The translations under genes and the position numbers were made by a program. Shown in pieces: positions 1 to 6,640 of a DNA stretch of 13,969 nt. Positions within the stretch are counted from its first letter, which is position 1. Each line of letters begins with the position of its first letter. Below the pieces are notes generated by a model that saw only the letters and a list, made by a program, of their open reading frames with translations, ran no database searches and was not told the origin of the DNA. Origin of the DNA: an uncultured Phycisphaerales bacterium (GTDB lineage: Bacteria > Planctomycetota > Phycisphaerae > WQYP01); NCBI GenBank assembly GCA_903868035.1, contig CAIPTQ010000051.1, positions 1 through 13,969 on the forward strand, read 5' to 3'.

Positions 1-1010
1 CGGCACAAGGCCCACGGGAGCGGCTTGTCCCCGTGGCCGCCCCGGCCGGCGGCGCAGCGCGCGGCGGTGCGGCGGGCGGCGCTGGTGCCGGCGCGGCAGG
101 GGGCCCGTTAGGCGGCGCGGCGCGAGGAGGAGCCGGCGGTACACGCGGACCCGGCGGATTCGGCGGTGGCGGCGGCATCAGCATGACCAACATCGTCGAT
201 ACCGCCTACTTTGCCCGCTCGGCGTGGATTCTCTCCCAGGCCGCGACGCTCCTGGGCAAGCCCGAAGATGCCGTCAAGTATGACAAGCTTTTCCACGACA
301 TCTGTGACGCCTTCAACAAGGCCTACGTCAACCCCGCCGATGGCACCATCGCCGTCGCCAATCCCCAGACCGCGTACCTGCTGGCGCTGGAGTTCGATCT
401 GCTGCCGGAGAACCTGCGTCCGCTGGCGGCCAAGCATCTGGCGGACGATGTGGAACAGCGCGCCCACCTGACCACGGGTTTCGTGGGCGTGGGCTATCTG
501 AACCCGGGGCTTACGCGGATCGGGCGTTCGGACCTGGCGTATCAACTGTTGTTCCAGGACACGTATCCCTCGTGGCTCTACGCCATCCGCCAGGGCGCCA
601 CGACCATGTGGGAACGCTGGGACGGCTACACGCCGGAGAACGGCTTCCAGGCGTCCTCGATGAATTCGTTCAATCACTATTCGTTCGGCGCGGTGGGCCT
701 GTGGCTGTACAGCGGCGCGGGGGGCATCCAGTTGGAAACGCCCGCGTACAAGACGTTCCGGCTGGCGCCGCAGATGACCACCAAGCTCACGTACGTGAAA
801 GCCACGCTCGATACGCCGTACGGCATTATTTCGTCGTATTGGCATAAGGAGGGCGCGCAGTACATTTACGATGTGATTGTGCCGCCGAATACCACGGCGA
901 CGCTGACGCTGCCGGTGGCGCCGGCGGGGTATCCGAAGGTGGGCGAGAATTCGGTGGCGCTGGTGGCGGGGAAGTATCAGTTTGCGGTGCCGGGGGAGGT
1001 GGTGAAATAG
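1..1010 (+). CDS. alpha-L-rhamnosidase, GH78 family (5' truncated)
   Basis: This is the C-terminal part of a glycoside hydrolase that removes terminal alpha-L-rhamnose from glycans such as rhamnogalacturonan; it is probably exported. The frame is open from base 3, so the gene starts before the window. An (alpha/alpha)6-barrel half runs from about base 180, with the family-type stretch TAYFARSAW near its start. The MWERWDG motif at about 606-626 carries the Glu that family knowledge assigns as catalytic base, and MNSFNHYSFGAVG follows. A C-terminal beta domain ends at the TAG stop. The general-acid region would lie upstream of the window. Between about base 33 and 177 there is a Gly/Ala-rich low-complexity stretch inside what should be the catalytic domain. 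A GTG at 33 is not a credible start because it lies inside that stretch. The family assignment is firm; the exact substrate is inferred. Confidence 0.9.
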   Translation, partial: AQGPRERLVPVAAPAGGAARGGAAGGAGAGAAGGPLGGAARGGAGGTRGPGGFGGGGGISMTNIVDTAYFARSAWILSQAATLLGKPEDAVKYDKLFHDICDAFNKAYVNPADGTIAVANPQTAYLLALEFDLLPENLRPLAAKHLADDVEQRAHLTTGFVGVGYLNPGLTRIGRSDLAYQLLFQDTYPSWLYAIRQGATTMWERWDGYTPENGFQASSMNSFNHYSFGAVGLWLYSGAGGIQLETPAYKTFRLAPQMTTKLTYVKATLDTPYGIISSYWHKEGAQYIYDVIVPPNTTATLTLPVAPAGYPKVGENSVALVAGKYQFAVPGEVVK

Positions 1011-1324
1011 GTTCGGTACAATTGCAGCAGCATCTCGACGAGTGGAAGTTTCGTCGAATCGGTGCGCAGGCTTTTGACGGGTCGGCGAACCGGCGTGGTG
1101 CTACGCCTCAACCCGCTGCGTCCGGGCTGCTTTGAACCCCGCGTCCGCACTGATAGGAAATTTGTTTTTTGTGAATGTTGGCGCGGCGAAGTGGGGGCGA
1201 GGGGTTTTCTATGCACTTGGCGGCGTCTTTCGCACGGGTCAGGCGAGTGGGGGCAAAATGCGCCGATTTTGGGGAACCGGATACGCCCGATGCCGTGGTG
1301 TATGCGATTCGGCAATGCAGGCCG
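1011..1324. other. intergenic stretch with no gene recognised
   Basis: This is about 310 bases between the rhamnosidase stop and the stop of the minus-strand small protein. Several short open frames cross it on both strands, but none has a convincing ribosome binding site, domain or composition. I see no tRNA, terminator with a T-tract, or clear repeat. It may hold the rhamnosidase 3' end and read-through from the opposing operon. Confidence 0.5.
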
Positions 1325-1537
1325 TCAATACTCGATGTGCCCGTCTGAATAAATGGTCGGCAGCCCCAGCTTCCGCCGCGCTTCCTGGAATATCAGGGAG
1401 ATGCGCTGCGCCTCCTCCAGCCACGCGATCTTGTCGGCAAACGGAATCTGCGCGGCCCGCCGCAGTTCGGCAAGTTCCGCGCCTTCAAAAGTGCATTCCG
1501 CCCAGGGATCCCCAGGTTGTTCGGCGGATGTCGTCAC
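1325..1537 (-). CDS. small helical partner protein of the nucleotidyltransferase
   Basis: A 70-residue acidic-to-basic protein with no signal peptide or membrane segment, predicted mostly helical. The central part (about residues 16-50) has the pattern FEGAELAELRR...IAWLEEAQR. In my recollection this is typical of short proteins encoded directly after nucleotidyltransferases in Planctomycetes and Verrucomicrobia. It starts with GTG at 1537, and its start overlaps the TGA of the upstream gene in a GTGA arrangement, so translation is probably coupled. No own ribosome binding site is needed. The pairing suggests that it binds the nucleotidyltransferase, perhaps as an antitoxin or toxin partner. 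The role is inference; the existence of the gene rests on the overlap and on that recalled sequence pattern. Confidence 0.7.
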   Translation of the reverse strand: MTTSAEQPGDPWAECTFEGAELAELRRAAQIPFADKIAWLEEAQRISLIFQEARRKLGLPTIYSDGHIEY

Positions 1538-2034
1538 GGTTCACCCTTCAGTTTGCGCAATTGCGCCAGATCCAGCAAATCCTTGGGCCGGCTCGCCAGC
1601 AACTTCAATTTTACCAAATCCTGATAGCCGCACACCGGCACGGCCAAATTATCCGCCAGGGGATAATAATGCACGCGACGATAGGCCTCATCGAATCCGA
1701 GGGGATCACTCACAAAAACATCAATGCTGGTTTCGCGATGCGCATCGCTATACAGCTTCAGCACCTTCATCTCCTTCTCGGCAATCCACTTTTCCCGCTG
1801 CCCGGCATCCGCGAAATCCCGGATGGAAACCGGTATCGAGGGCCGATACCCCAGCGTCCCCAGCGCCTCCAGCGCTCGCACGATATTCGCCGCTTCCAAG
1901 CCAATGAGCAGGTCCACGTCCACGGTCATGCGCATGTACCCATGCGCGTTCACCGCGATGCCCCCCACCACCATATAGCGCGCGTCCGCGCCATTCAGGA
2001 CGCGGATGATCTCGATGAGGCTGCCTTTGGTCAT
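1534..2034 (-). CDS. nucleotidyltransferase, AbiEii/MNT-like superfamily
   Basis: A 166-residue protein of the DNA polymerase beta-type nucleotidyltransferase fold. Such enzymes move a nucleotide onto a protein, RNA or small molecule. The GG of the family signature is at residues 24-25 (MVVGGIAVNAHG). The metal-binding DVD is at 39-41, and a third candidate acidic residue lies in SIDVFVSD (about 105). A C-terminal helical segment (137-166, ...DLVKLKLLASRPKDLLDL...) is typical of AbiEii-like members. I chose the ATG at 2034 because AGGAG lies eight bases upstream; an ATG at 2073 is in frame but has no such site. The gene lies 35 bases after the deaminase and overlaps the next gene by four bases, so all three are probably one operon. 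Toxin or defence function is likely by analogy but not shown. Confidence 0.85.
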   Translation of the reverse strand: MTKGSLIEIIRVLNGADARYMVVGGIAVNAHGYMRMTVDVDLLIGLEAANIVRALEALGTLGYRPSIPVSIRDFADAGQREKWIAEKEMKVLKLYSDAHRETSIDVFVSDPLGFDEAYRRVHYYPLADNLAVPVCGYQDLVKLKLLASRPKDLLDLAQLRKLKGEP

Positions 2035-2069
2035 CAGTGCATCTCCTAACTTGCCGCCCAAACCGGCCC

Positions 2070-3158
2070 TCACGATCGCTTGCGCCGCCGGGCCGGCGGC
2101 GTGGGCCGTTTGGCGGCGGCATGGAACCGCGGCTCAAACGTCACCGACGGATTTTCGATCTTGCGCAGCGCCACGCCCGCTTCCTTGAACAATGCCGCCG
2201 TCACCGGATTCAGGGCGTAGTCGCCCCCGTACACCACCTCCACAATCCCCGCGTTGATGATCGACTTGGCGCAGTACGAGCACGGCGAAAGCGTGCAATA
2301 CAGCGTGCCCCCGCGTATCGCCACCCCGTGCGCCGCCGCCTGCACGATCGCGTTTTCCTCCTCGTGTACGCACAGGCACTCGTCCAGCGCCGCGCCGCTG
2401 GCGGCATGCCCCGCGCACCGCGGACAGCCCCCGTCGCTGCAATTCGTGATGCCCTTGGGCGTGCCGTTGTAGCCCGTCGAGAGAATCTGCCGGTTGTGTA
2501 CGATCACCGCGCCCACCCGCCGGCGCAGGCAGTTGCCCCGGATCGCCGCCACCTCGGCCATCATCATGAAATATTCGTCCCACGTGGGCCGCGGCAGAAA
2601 ATACTTCATCAGCCCCCGGGCGACAAACGCGTCCACCTTGCCGCCAAGGGCGTCTACCCCCCCGCCGTTGTCCAACCGTTCGTCGGCCAGTTCCCGGCAG
2701 GCGGCCATGGCCTGAGCCGCCGGGTCGCCCTGGTGGGGGTCCAACTGGCGGGCCTCCCAGGCGCGGAACTCCGCGAACGTGGCCGGATCGCCCGGCCGGG
2801 CGCGCGCCCGCGAGCGCTCAAACCGCACGCGCTGCGGGGCGTCGACGAACACCAGCACAAAATCAACCCGGCGGCGCAGTGCCGCCGCCTCCGCCGGGTG
2901 CCGGATCGACGTGACCACCCAGTTGCGCCCAAAGTCCATGCGCTCCAGGGCGCGCTCGGCCAGCACTCCCGGGCCGTGTTGCCGGCGCAGTTCGTTGCCG
3001 GTGTCGGTGAGGTTGGGAATCGTCGCGCCGCGGCCCTGGGCCGCCAGTTCCGCGCGGATGATGTCCGACAGCGACACATGCGCAAAACCCTTGGCCAGCA
3101 GCAGCTCGGCCATGGTGTCCTTGCCCGAACAGAAAAAACCGGTGACGCCGACAATCAT
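2070..3158 (-). CDS. dCMP deaminase with N-terminal P-loop kinase-like domain
   Basis: A 362-residue cytosolic fusion. Residues 1 to about 180 form a P-loop nucleotide-kinase-like domain with the Walker A GFFCSGKDT (7-15) and VLVFVDAP (101-108). Residues about 190-345 form a zinc-dependent dCMP deaminase with HEEENA (265-270) and PCSYC (292-296), which converts dCMP to dUMP. A further Cys set (C240, C245, C248) may bind a second metal. The first motif is usually HAE; here the middle residue is Glu. The tail (350-362) is strongly basic. The ATG at 3158 places the P-loop at the N terminus as expected; an upstream in-frame ATG would add a leader of no clear value. Known relatives with this order include yeast Dcd1 and the phage-defence deaminase AvcD. 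It may be housekeeping (dTTP supply) or defence. It heads a minus-strand unit with the nucleotidyltransferase. Confidence 0.9.
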   Translation of the reverse strand: MIVGVTGFFCSGKDTMAELLLAKGFAHVSLSDIIRAELAAQGRGATIPNLTDTGNELRRQHGPGVLAERALERMDFGRNWVVTSIRHPAEAAALRRRVDFVLVFVDAPQRVRFERSRARARPGDPATFAEFRAWEARQLDPHQGDPAAQAMAACRELADERLDNGGGVDALGGKVDAFVARGLMKYFLPRPTWDEYFMMMAEVAAIRGNCLRRRVGAVIVHNRQILSTGYNGTPKGITNCSDGGCPRCAGHAASGAALDECLCVHEEENAIVQAAAHGVAIRGGTLYCTLSPCSYCAKSIINAGIVEVVYGGDYALNPVTAALFKEAGVALRKIENPSVTFEPRFHAAAKRPTPPARRRKRS

Positions 3159-3179
3159 GAGTGGCCCCGTTTGGCAGTG

Positions 3180-3207
3180 AAAAAAAAGCCCGGGGACGTA
3201 CCCCAAG
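3180..3207 (-). terminator. intrinsic terminator-like hairpin in the deaminase leader (possible attenuator)
   Basis: Read on the minus strand, a stem of four G-C pairs extended by two G-U pairs and one C-G pair closes a five-base loop (3189-3207). It is followed after one base by eight T (3187-3180). It lies between the predicted promoter (-10 at 3219-3224) and the deaminase ATG at 3158, so it would act on the deaminase's own transcript. The CCCCG of the 3' arm can also pair with CGGGG just before the start codon, giving an alternative fold. Confidence 0.65.
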
Positions 3208-3215
3208 TAGTGCAA

Positions 3216-3233
3216 GGCAGTATACCCCCGATC
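3216..3233. repeat. 18-base repeated promoter element, copy 1
   Basis: The plus-strand sequence ggcagtatacccccgatc occurs exactly here and again at 7839-7856. Both copies contain a minus-strand TATACT -10 box and precede minus-strand genes. The similarity extends a few bases further as caagg, with a one-base indel. Confidence 0.8.
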
Positions 3234-3246
3234 ATGGCCTCGCCAA
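3219..3246 (-). promoter_or_regulatory. predicted promoter of the deaminase operon
   Basis: On the minus strand there is TTGGCG (3246-3241), 16 bases, then TATACT (3224-3219) preceded by a run of G. The -10 region lies in an 18-base stretch that is repeated exactly ahead of the SGNH lipoprotein gene. The predicted transcript would start near 3211 and meet the hairpin at 3207 almost at once. Confidence 0.6.
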
Positions 3247-3297
3247 GCACCAAGAAGAGTTCCTGCCCCCTCCGTGCCGGCGGCTTGCGGTTTCCCC

Positions 3298-3333
3298 TTG
3301 ACAATCCGCCGGCGTAGGATAAAATATTATCCT
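3298..3333 (+). promoter_or_regulatory. promoter and palindromic operator of the blaI-like operon
   Basis: A consensus -35 TTGACA (3298-3303) is separated by 16 bases from TAAAAT (3320-3325). The -10 box sits inside an 18-base palindrome at 3316-3333 (AGGATAAAATATTATCCT, eight of nine positions paired). A repressor bound there would block polymerase. BlaI/MecI repressors bind dyads as dimers at such places and commonly control their own operon, so autoregulation is likely. Confidence 0.75.
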
Positions 3334-3372
3334 TAGTGGGCAACACCAGTCTTTAGAACCGTGGAGATTGCC

Positions 3373-3762
3373 ATGGCGGATTCCTCACAACTCAGCAAAC
3401 GCGAACGCCAGATCATGGATGTGATCTACGCGCACGGGGAGGCGACCGTCACGCAGGTGCTGGCGGGAATGCCCGACCCGCCCGTGCGCGGGGCCCTGCG
3501 GACGCTCCTGAAAATCCTGGAACGCAAGGGGCATGTCAGCCACCGCGAACTGGGCCGCGAGTTCGTCTATCGCCCCACCCAGCCGCGCGGCGTGGCCGGG
3601 CGGTCAGCCCTGGGGCGGGTGCTGGACGTGTTCTTCGGCGGCTCGCTCGAGCATGCCGTCGCCGCCCACCTCAGCGATCCCCGCCGCGCCGGGAAACTCG
3701 GCATTGAGGAACTTCACCGTCTATCGGACCTCATCGAACAAGCCAAGAAGCAAGGAGAATGA
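3373..3762 (+). CDS. BlaI/MecI/CopY-family transcriptional repressor
   Basis: A 129-residue winged-helix repressor. Residues about 5-70 form the DNA-binding domain with the family opening LSKRERQIMDVIYAHGEATV. The rest is a helical dimerisation region. Family members are cut when the partner M56 membrane protease senses its signal, which frees the operon. I chose the ATG at 3373 because GGAG lies six bases upstream; the in-frame GTG at 3361 overlaps that site. The gene is followed after one base by the M56 receptor gene, which is the usual arrangement. The palindrome over its promoter is the probable operator. No beta-lactamase gene is nearby, so the regulated output is more likely the adjacent secreted protein or distant genes than antibiotic resistance. 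Confidence 0.93.
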   Translation: MADSSQLSKRERQIMDVIYAHGEATVTQVLAGMPDPPVRGALRTLLKILERKGHVSHRELGREFVYRPTQPRGVAGRSALGRVLDVFFGGSLEHAVAAHLSDPRRAGKLGIEELHRLSDLIEQAKKQGE

Positions 3763-3763
3763 T

Positions 3764-5746
3764 ATGGTGTCGCCATCGTTGCCCGAGTGTGTGGCCCTGA
3801 TCGAGCGCCTCGCGCCGGCCCTGCTGGATGCCGCGGCGCGGAGCGTGGTGATCCTGGGCTTGGCCGGCCTGGCGGCACTGGCCCTGCGCCGTGCCTCGGC
3901 CGCGGCCCGGCATTGGGTGTGGCTGTTGGGAGTCGCGGGAATCCTGCTGCTGCCGGTGCTGTCGGCCACGCTGCCCGGCTGGCATGTCCTGCCGCGGCTG
4001 GCGGCGGACCGTGCCGCCACTCCGCCGATCGTAACGGTCGTGATACCCACCATCCCCGGCCCCGACGCAACGCCATTGCCGAATGTCGCACGCAGTGAGG
4101 CCCCGTCGGCCAACACCCCAAGCCCATTGACGACCGCCGGCCCGCGGGAGACTGCGCCCGTGCAGGCGGCCGCGTCTGGCGAGCCGGCCGCGCCAGTGCC
4201 GTCGTCCGCGGCAGTGCCGCCGGTCGCGCTCCTGTCCACCGGCGACCATGCCGCGCCCATGCCAAGCCCCGCGCACGCCGCCCTGCCGTGGACTTTCTGG
4301 CTCGTGCTCCTCTGGCTCCTCGGCAGTCTGCTGGTTCTGGGTCAGGTGCTGCTGGGTTACCTGAGCCTCTGGTCGTTGCAGCGCCGCTGCGGGTGCCTCA
4401 GCCAGGGCGACTGGCCTGAGTTGCTGGGCCGGCTCCGCCAACAACTGAAGATTCATCGTCCGGTGGAACTGCTCAGCACCCCCCTGCGCACGATGCCGAT
4501 GACCTGGGGCCTTCTGCGCACGCGCCTGCTGCTGCCCGAGCAAGCCGCCAGTTGGCCGCCCGAGCAGCGCCGGGCCGTGCTGCTGCACGAACTGGGCCAT
4601 GCCAAACGGTGGGACTGCCTCACGCAGCTTGTGGCTCAAATCGCCTGCGCCCTGTACTGGTTCAATCCCCTCGTGTGGATCGCCTGGCGGCGCATCCAGG
4701 TCGAGCGCGAACGCGCTTGCGACGACCTGGTGCTCGACACCGGCGCCAAAGCCACGGCCTATGCCGAACACCTGCTGCACAGCGCCTCGGCCGGGGGGAT
4801 GCCCGCGCTGCGCTTCGTCGGTGCCGCCGTCGCGATGGCCCGGCCCTCGACGCTCGAAGAGCGGCTGCGCGCCATCCTCGATCCCCACCGCAACCGCCGC
4901 GCCCTGACCACCTGGGGCGTGTTGGCAACCATTCTGCTGCTGCTGGCCGCACTCGTGCCCGTCGCCGCACTTCAAGCGCAGGAGACTCCCGCCCGTGTAC
5001 CGGCACCCGCCGCCGCTGTGCCGCCGCCGCCCGGATATCCGGCGGATGGCACCGTGCCGTTGCCGCCCGGTTACACGACCTCCGCCGGTGGATCGGCATA
5101 CCGCCCCGCTGCCACAGCTCCGACCACGCGCTCCGGATCTAGCGGCGGCACCACCCGTGGGCCGCTGACTCCCCCGACCCCGGGCAACGGTCCGACCTGT
5201 GCATTGGATGCCACGGTCTACGAAGTGCGCCTGCCCGTGGACCAGATCGGCCAGTTGGATATCGAGGCCCTCACCCGCGCCGCGGACACTCCCGCCGCTT
5301 TCGAGAAGGCCCTGGCCGCGCTGGGCGCGGCCAAGCCGCTCTATCGCGCCAATCAATCCGTCCGCCTCGCCGGCGATACACTCACCATCGGCACTTCAGT
5401 TCCGTACATCACCAATTCGCAGCTCTCCTTCACCGGCCAACCCCTCAACTCGGTCAGCTATACCCAGACCGGCACCTCGTTCGCCGTCGCCGGCAAGGCC
5501 GGCGCGGGCGGCAGCATCGAGTTGGATATGACCGTCCAGGTGTCGGCGATGTCCGACGGTGTCGCCATTTCGGACACTGTCAAGGCTCCCATCTTTCGCA
5601 ATACGACGATGGCGCGCAAAGGCCCCGTCGCGGCCCGGCAGCCCTTCGTGGTCCTCAGTGTCGATGCCGCCTCCGTCGATGCGGACGGCAAGGCCCTGGC
5701 TTACATCGTCCGTATGACTCTCGGTGTACCTCAATCCGGCAACTGA
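3764..5746 (+). CDS. M56 (BlaR1-like) membrane metalloprotease receptor with C-terminal sensor-like domain
   Basis: A 660-residue membrane receptor-protease expected to cleave the BlaI-type repressor. Membrane segments lie at about 24-42, 51-69, 174-200 and 382-403, and a long Pro/Ala/Thr-rich loop fills about 85-172. The M56 domain (about 205-370) has the zinc motif HELGH (275-279), and ERERACDD (314-321) supplies the third ligand. After the last membrane segment come a Pro-rich linker with two PPPGY/PPGY units (about 421-437) and a domain at about 478-657. This domain is not a penicillin-binding domain as in classical BlaR1. Parts of it (PLYRANQSVRL, VPYITNSQ, NSVSYTQTGTSFAVAG) loosely recall secretin-type domains. 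I chose the ATG at 3764 for its AGGAG seven bases upstream; it starts one base after the repressor stop. The same C-terminal domain is encoded again by the next gene. Its ligand is unknown. Confidence 0.9.
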   Translation: MVSPSLPECVALIERLAPALLDAAARSVVILGLAGLAALALRRASAAARHWVWLLGVAGILLLPVLSATLPGWHVLPRLAADRAATPPIVTVVIPTIPGPDATPLPNVARSEAPSANTPSPLTTAGPRETAPVQAAASGEPAAPVPSSAAVPPVALLSTGDHAAPMPSPAHAALPWTFWLVLLWLLGSLLVLGQVLLGYLSLWSLQRRCGCLSQGDWPELLGRLRQQLKIHRPVELLSTPLRTMPMTWGLLRTRLLLPEQAASWPPEQRRAVLLHELGHAKRWDCLTQLVAQIACALYWFNPLVWIAWRRIQVERERACDDLVLDTGAKATAYAEHLLHSASAGGMPALRFVGAAVAMARPSTLEERLRAILDPHRNRRALTTWGVLATILLLLAALVPVAALQAQETPARVPAPAAAVPPPPGYPADGTVPLPPGYTTSAGGSAYRPAATAPTTRSGSSGGTTRGPLTPPTPGNGPTCALDATVYEVRLPVDQIGQLDIEALTRAADTPAAFEKALAALGAAKPLYRANQSVRLAGDTLTIGTSVPYITNSQLSFTGQPLNSVSYTQTGTSFAVAGKAGAGGSIELDMTVQVSAMSDGVAISDTVKAPIFRNTTMARKGPVAARQPFVVLSVDAASVDADGKALAYIVRMTLGVPQSGN

Positions 5747-5795
5747 TCCCCTCCGGGGAGAATGAATTCGTTTACTTTACTTTAGGAGTGTGCTC

Positions 5796-6602
5796 ATGCC
5801 TGTCCGCCGACCCTCGTTGATCGTGGCCTTCCTCGCGCTTTTGACGGCCCTGGTGCCCGTGGCCAGCCTTCATGCCCAGACGATCTCCGCACGCGGCGGG
5901 GGATTCGGTGGCGGCGGGGAATCCACCGCGGCCACACAGCCCACCACGGCCACGCCGGCGGCGCGCGGCGGAGGTCGCGGCGGCGTGGGCTTCAGTTCGC
6001 CGGAGGTTCCGGTTCTGGGCAGCGGCCCCACCTGTACGGTCGATGCCACGATCTACGACGTGCGTCTGCCCGTGGATAAGATCGGGCAGTTGGATGTCGA
6101 GGCCCTCACCCGCGCCTCGGCCACGGCCGCCGCGTTCGAGAAGGCCCTGGCCGCGCTGGGTGAAAGCAAGCCGCTGTATCGCGCCAATCAGTCCGTCCGC
6201 CTCAAAGGCGACACGATCACCATCGCCGCCCAGACGCCTTATGTCACGAATTCGCAGATCACCAACACCGGCCAAACCATCAACTCGGTGAGCTATAGGC
6301 AGATCGGCACCATCTTCAGCATTGCCGGCAAGACCGGCGCGGGTGGCGGCATCGAGTTGGATCTGAGCATCCAGGTGGCAGCGATGTCCGCGAGTGGCAC
6401 GCCGATCTCGACGAACCTCAATGCCCCCATGTTTCGCACCACCATGATGGCGCGCAAAGGCCCGGTGGAGGCGCGCGTGCCGTTTGTGGTGGTGAGTGTG
6501 GATGCGGCGAACGTCGATGGCAACGGCAAAGCCGTGGCCTACATCGCCCGAATCACCCTCGGCGCGCCCCAATCCGACCCCGGCCCCGCCACTATTCCGT
6601 GA
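5796..6602 (+). CDS. secreted paralog of the M56 receptor's C-terminal domain
   Basis: A 268-residue protein with a signal peptide (about 1-28, ending in VASLHAQ), then a Gly/Ala/Thr-rich linker (31-70) and a domain at about 78-262. By eye, roughly two thirds of that domain's residues are identical to the C-terminal domain of the upstream receptor; shared stretches include FEKALAALG, KPLYRANQSVRL and MARKGPV. The signal peptide itself resembles the receptor's last membrane segment (TALVPVASLHAQ against AALVPVAALQAQ), so the gene probably arose by duplication of the receptor's 3' end. I chose the ATG at 5796 because AGGAG lies seven bases upstream. It starts 49 bases after the receptor and is likely in the same operon. 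Function is unknown; it could be a ligand, decoy or partner of the receptor, or a structural surface protein. Secretin-like similarity is tentative. Confidence 0.85.
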   Translation: MPVRRPSLIVAFLALLTALVPVASLHAQTISARGGGFGGGGESTAATQPTTATPAARGGGRGGVGFSSPEVPVLGSGPTCTVDATIYDVRLPVDKIGQLDVEALTRASATAAAFEKALAALGESKPLYRANQSVRLKGDTITIAAQTPYVTNSQITNTGQTINSVSYRQIGTIFSIAGKTGAGGGIELDLSIQVAAMSASGTPISTNLNAPMFRTTMMARKGPVEARVPFVVVSVDAANVDGNGKAVAYIARITLGAPQSDPGPATIP

Positions 6603-6640
6603 GGGTCATGCGCTCCCCGGCTCCGCACTTGGCAACAGAT

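Noticed and set aside
1062..1352. Short plus-strand frames in the gap after the rhamnosidase
   Set aside because: There is no ribosome binding site, no family resemblance and unusual residue use.
2037..3317. A 426-codon plus-strand frame opposite the deaminase
   Set aside because: It is Arg/His/Pro-rich and without motifs; the minus strand has zinc and P-loop motifs.
3731..5356. A 541-codon open frame on the minus strand opposite the M56 gene
   Set aside because: It is an antisense by-product of high GC content; the composition is Gly/Arg/Gln-rich without domains, while the plus strand carries clear M56 motifs.
3373..5746. Beta-lactam resistance locus
   Set aside because: BlaI and M56 are present, but there is no beta-lactamase or PBP2a gene and no penicillin-binding sensor domain.
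5747..5759. Terminator between the M56 gene and its paralog
   Set aside because: There is a five-pair hairpin (TCCCC/GGGGA) but no T-run after it; co-transcription is more likely.
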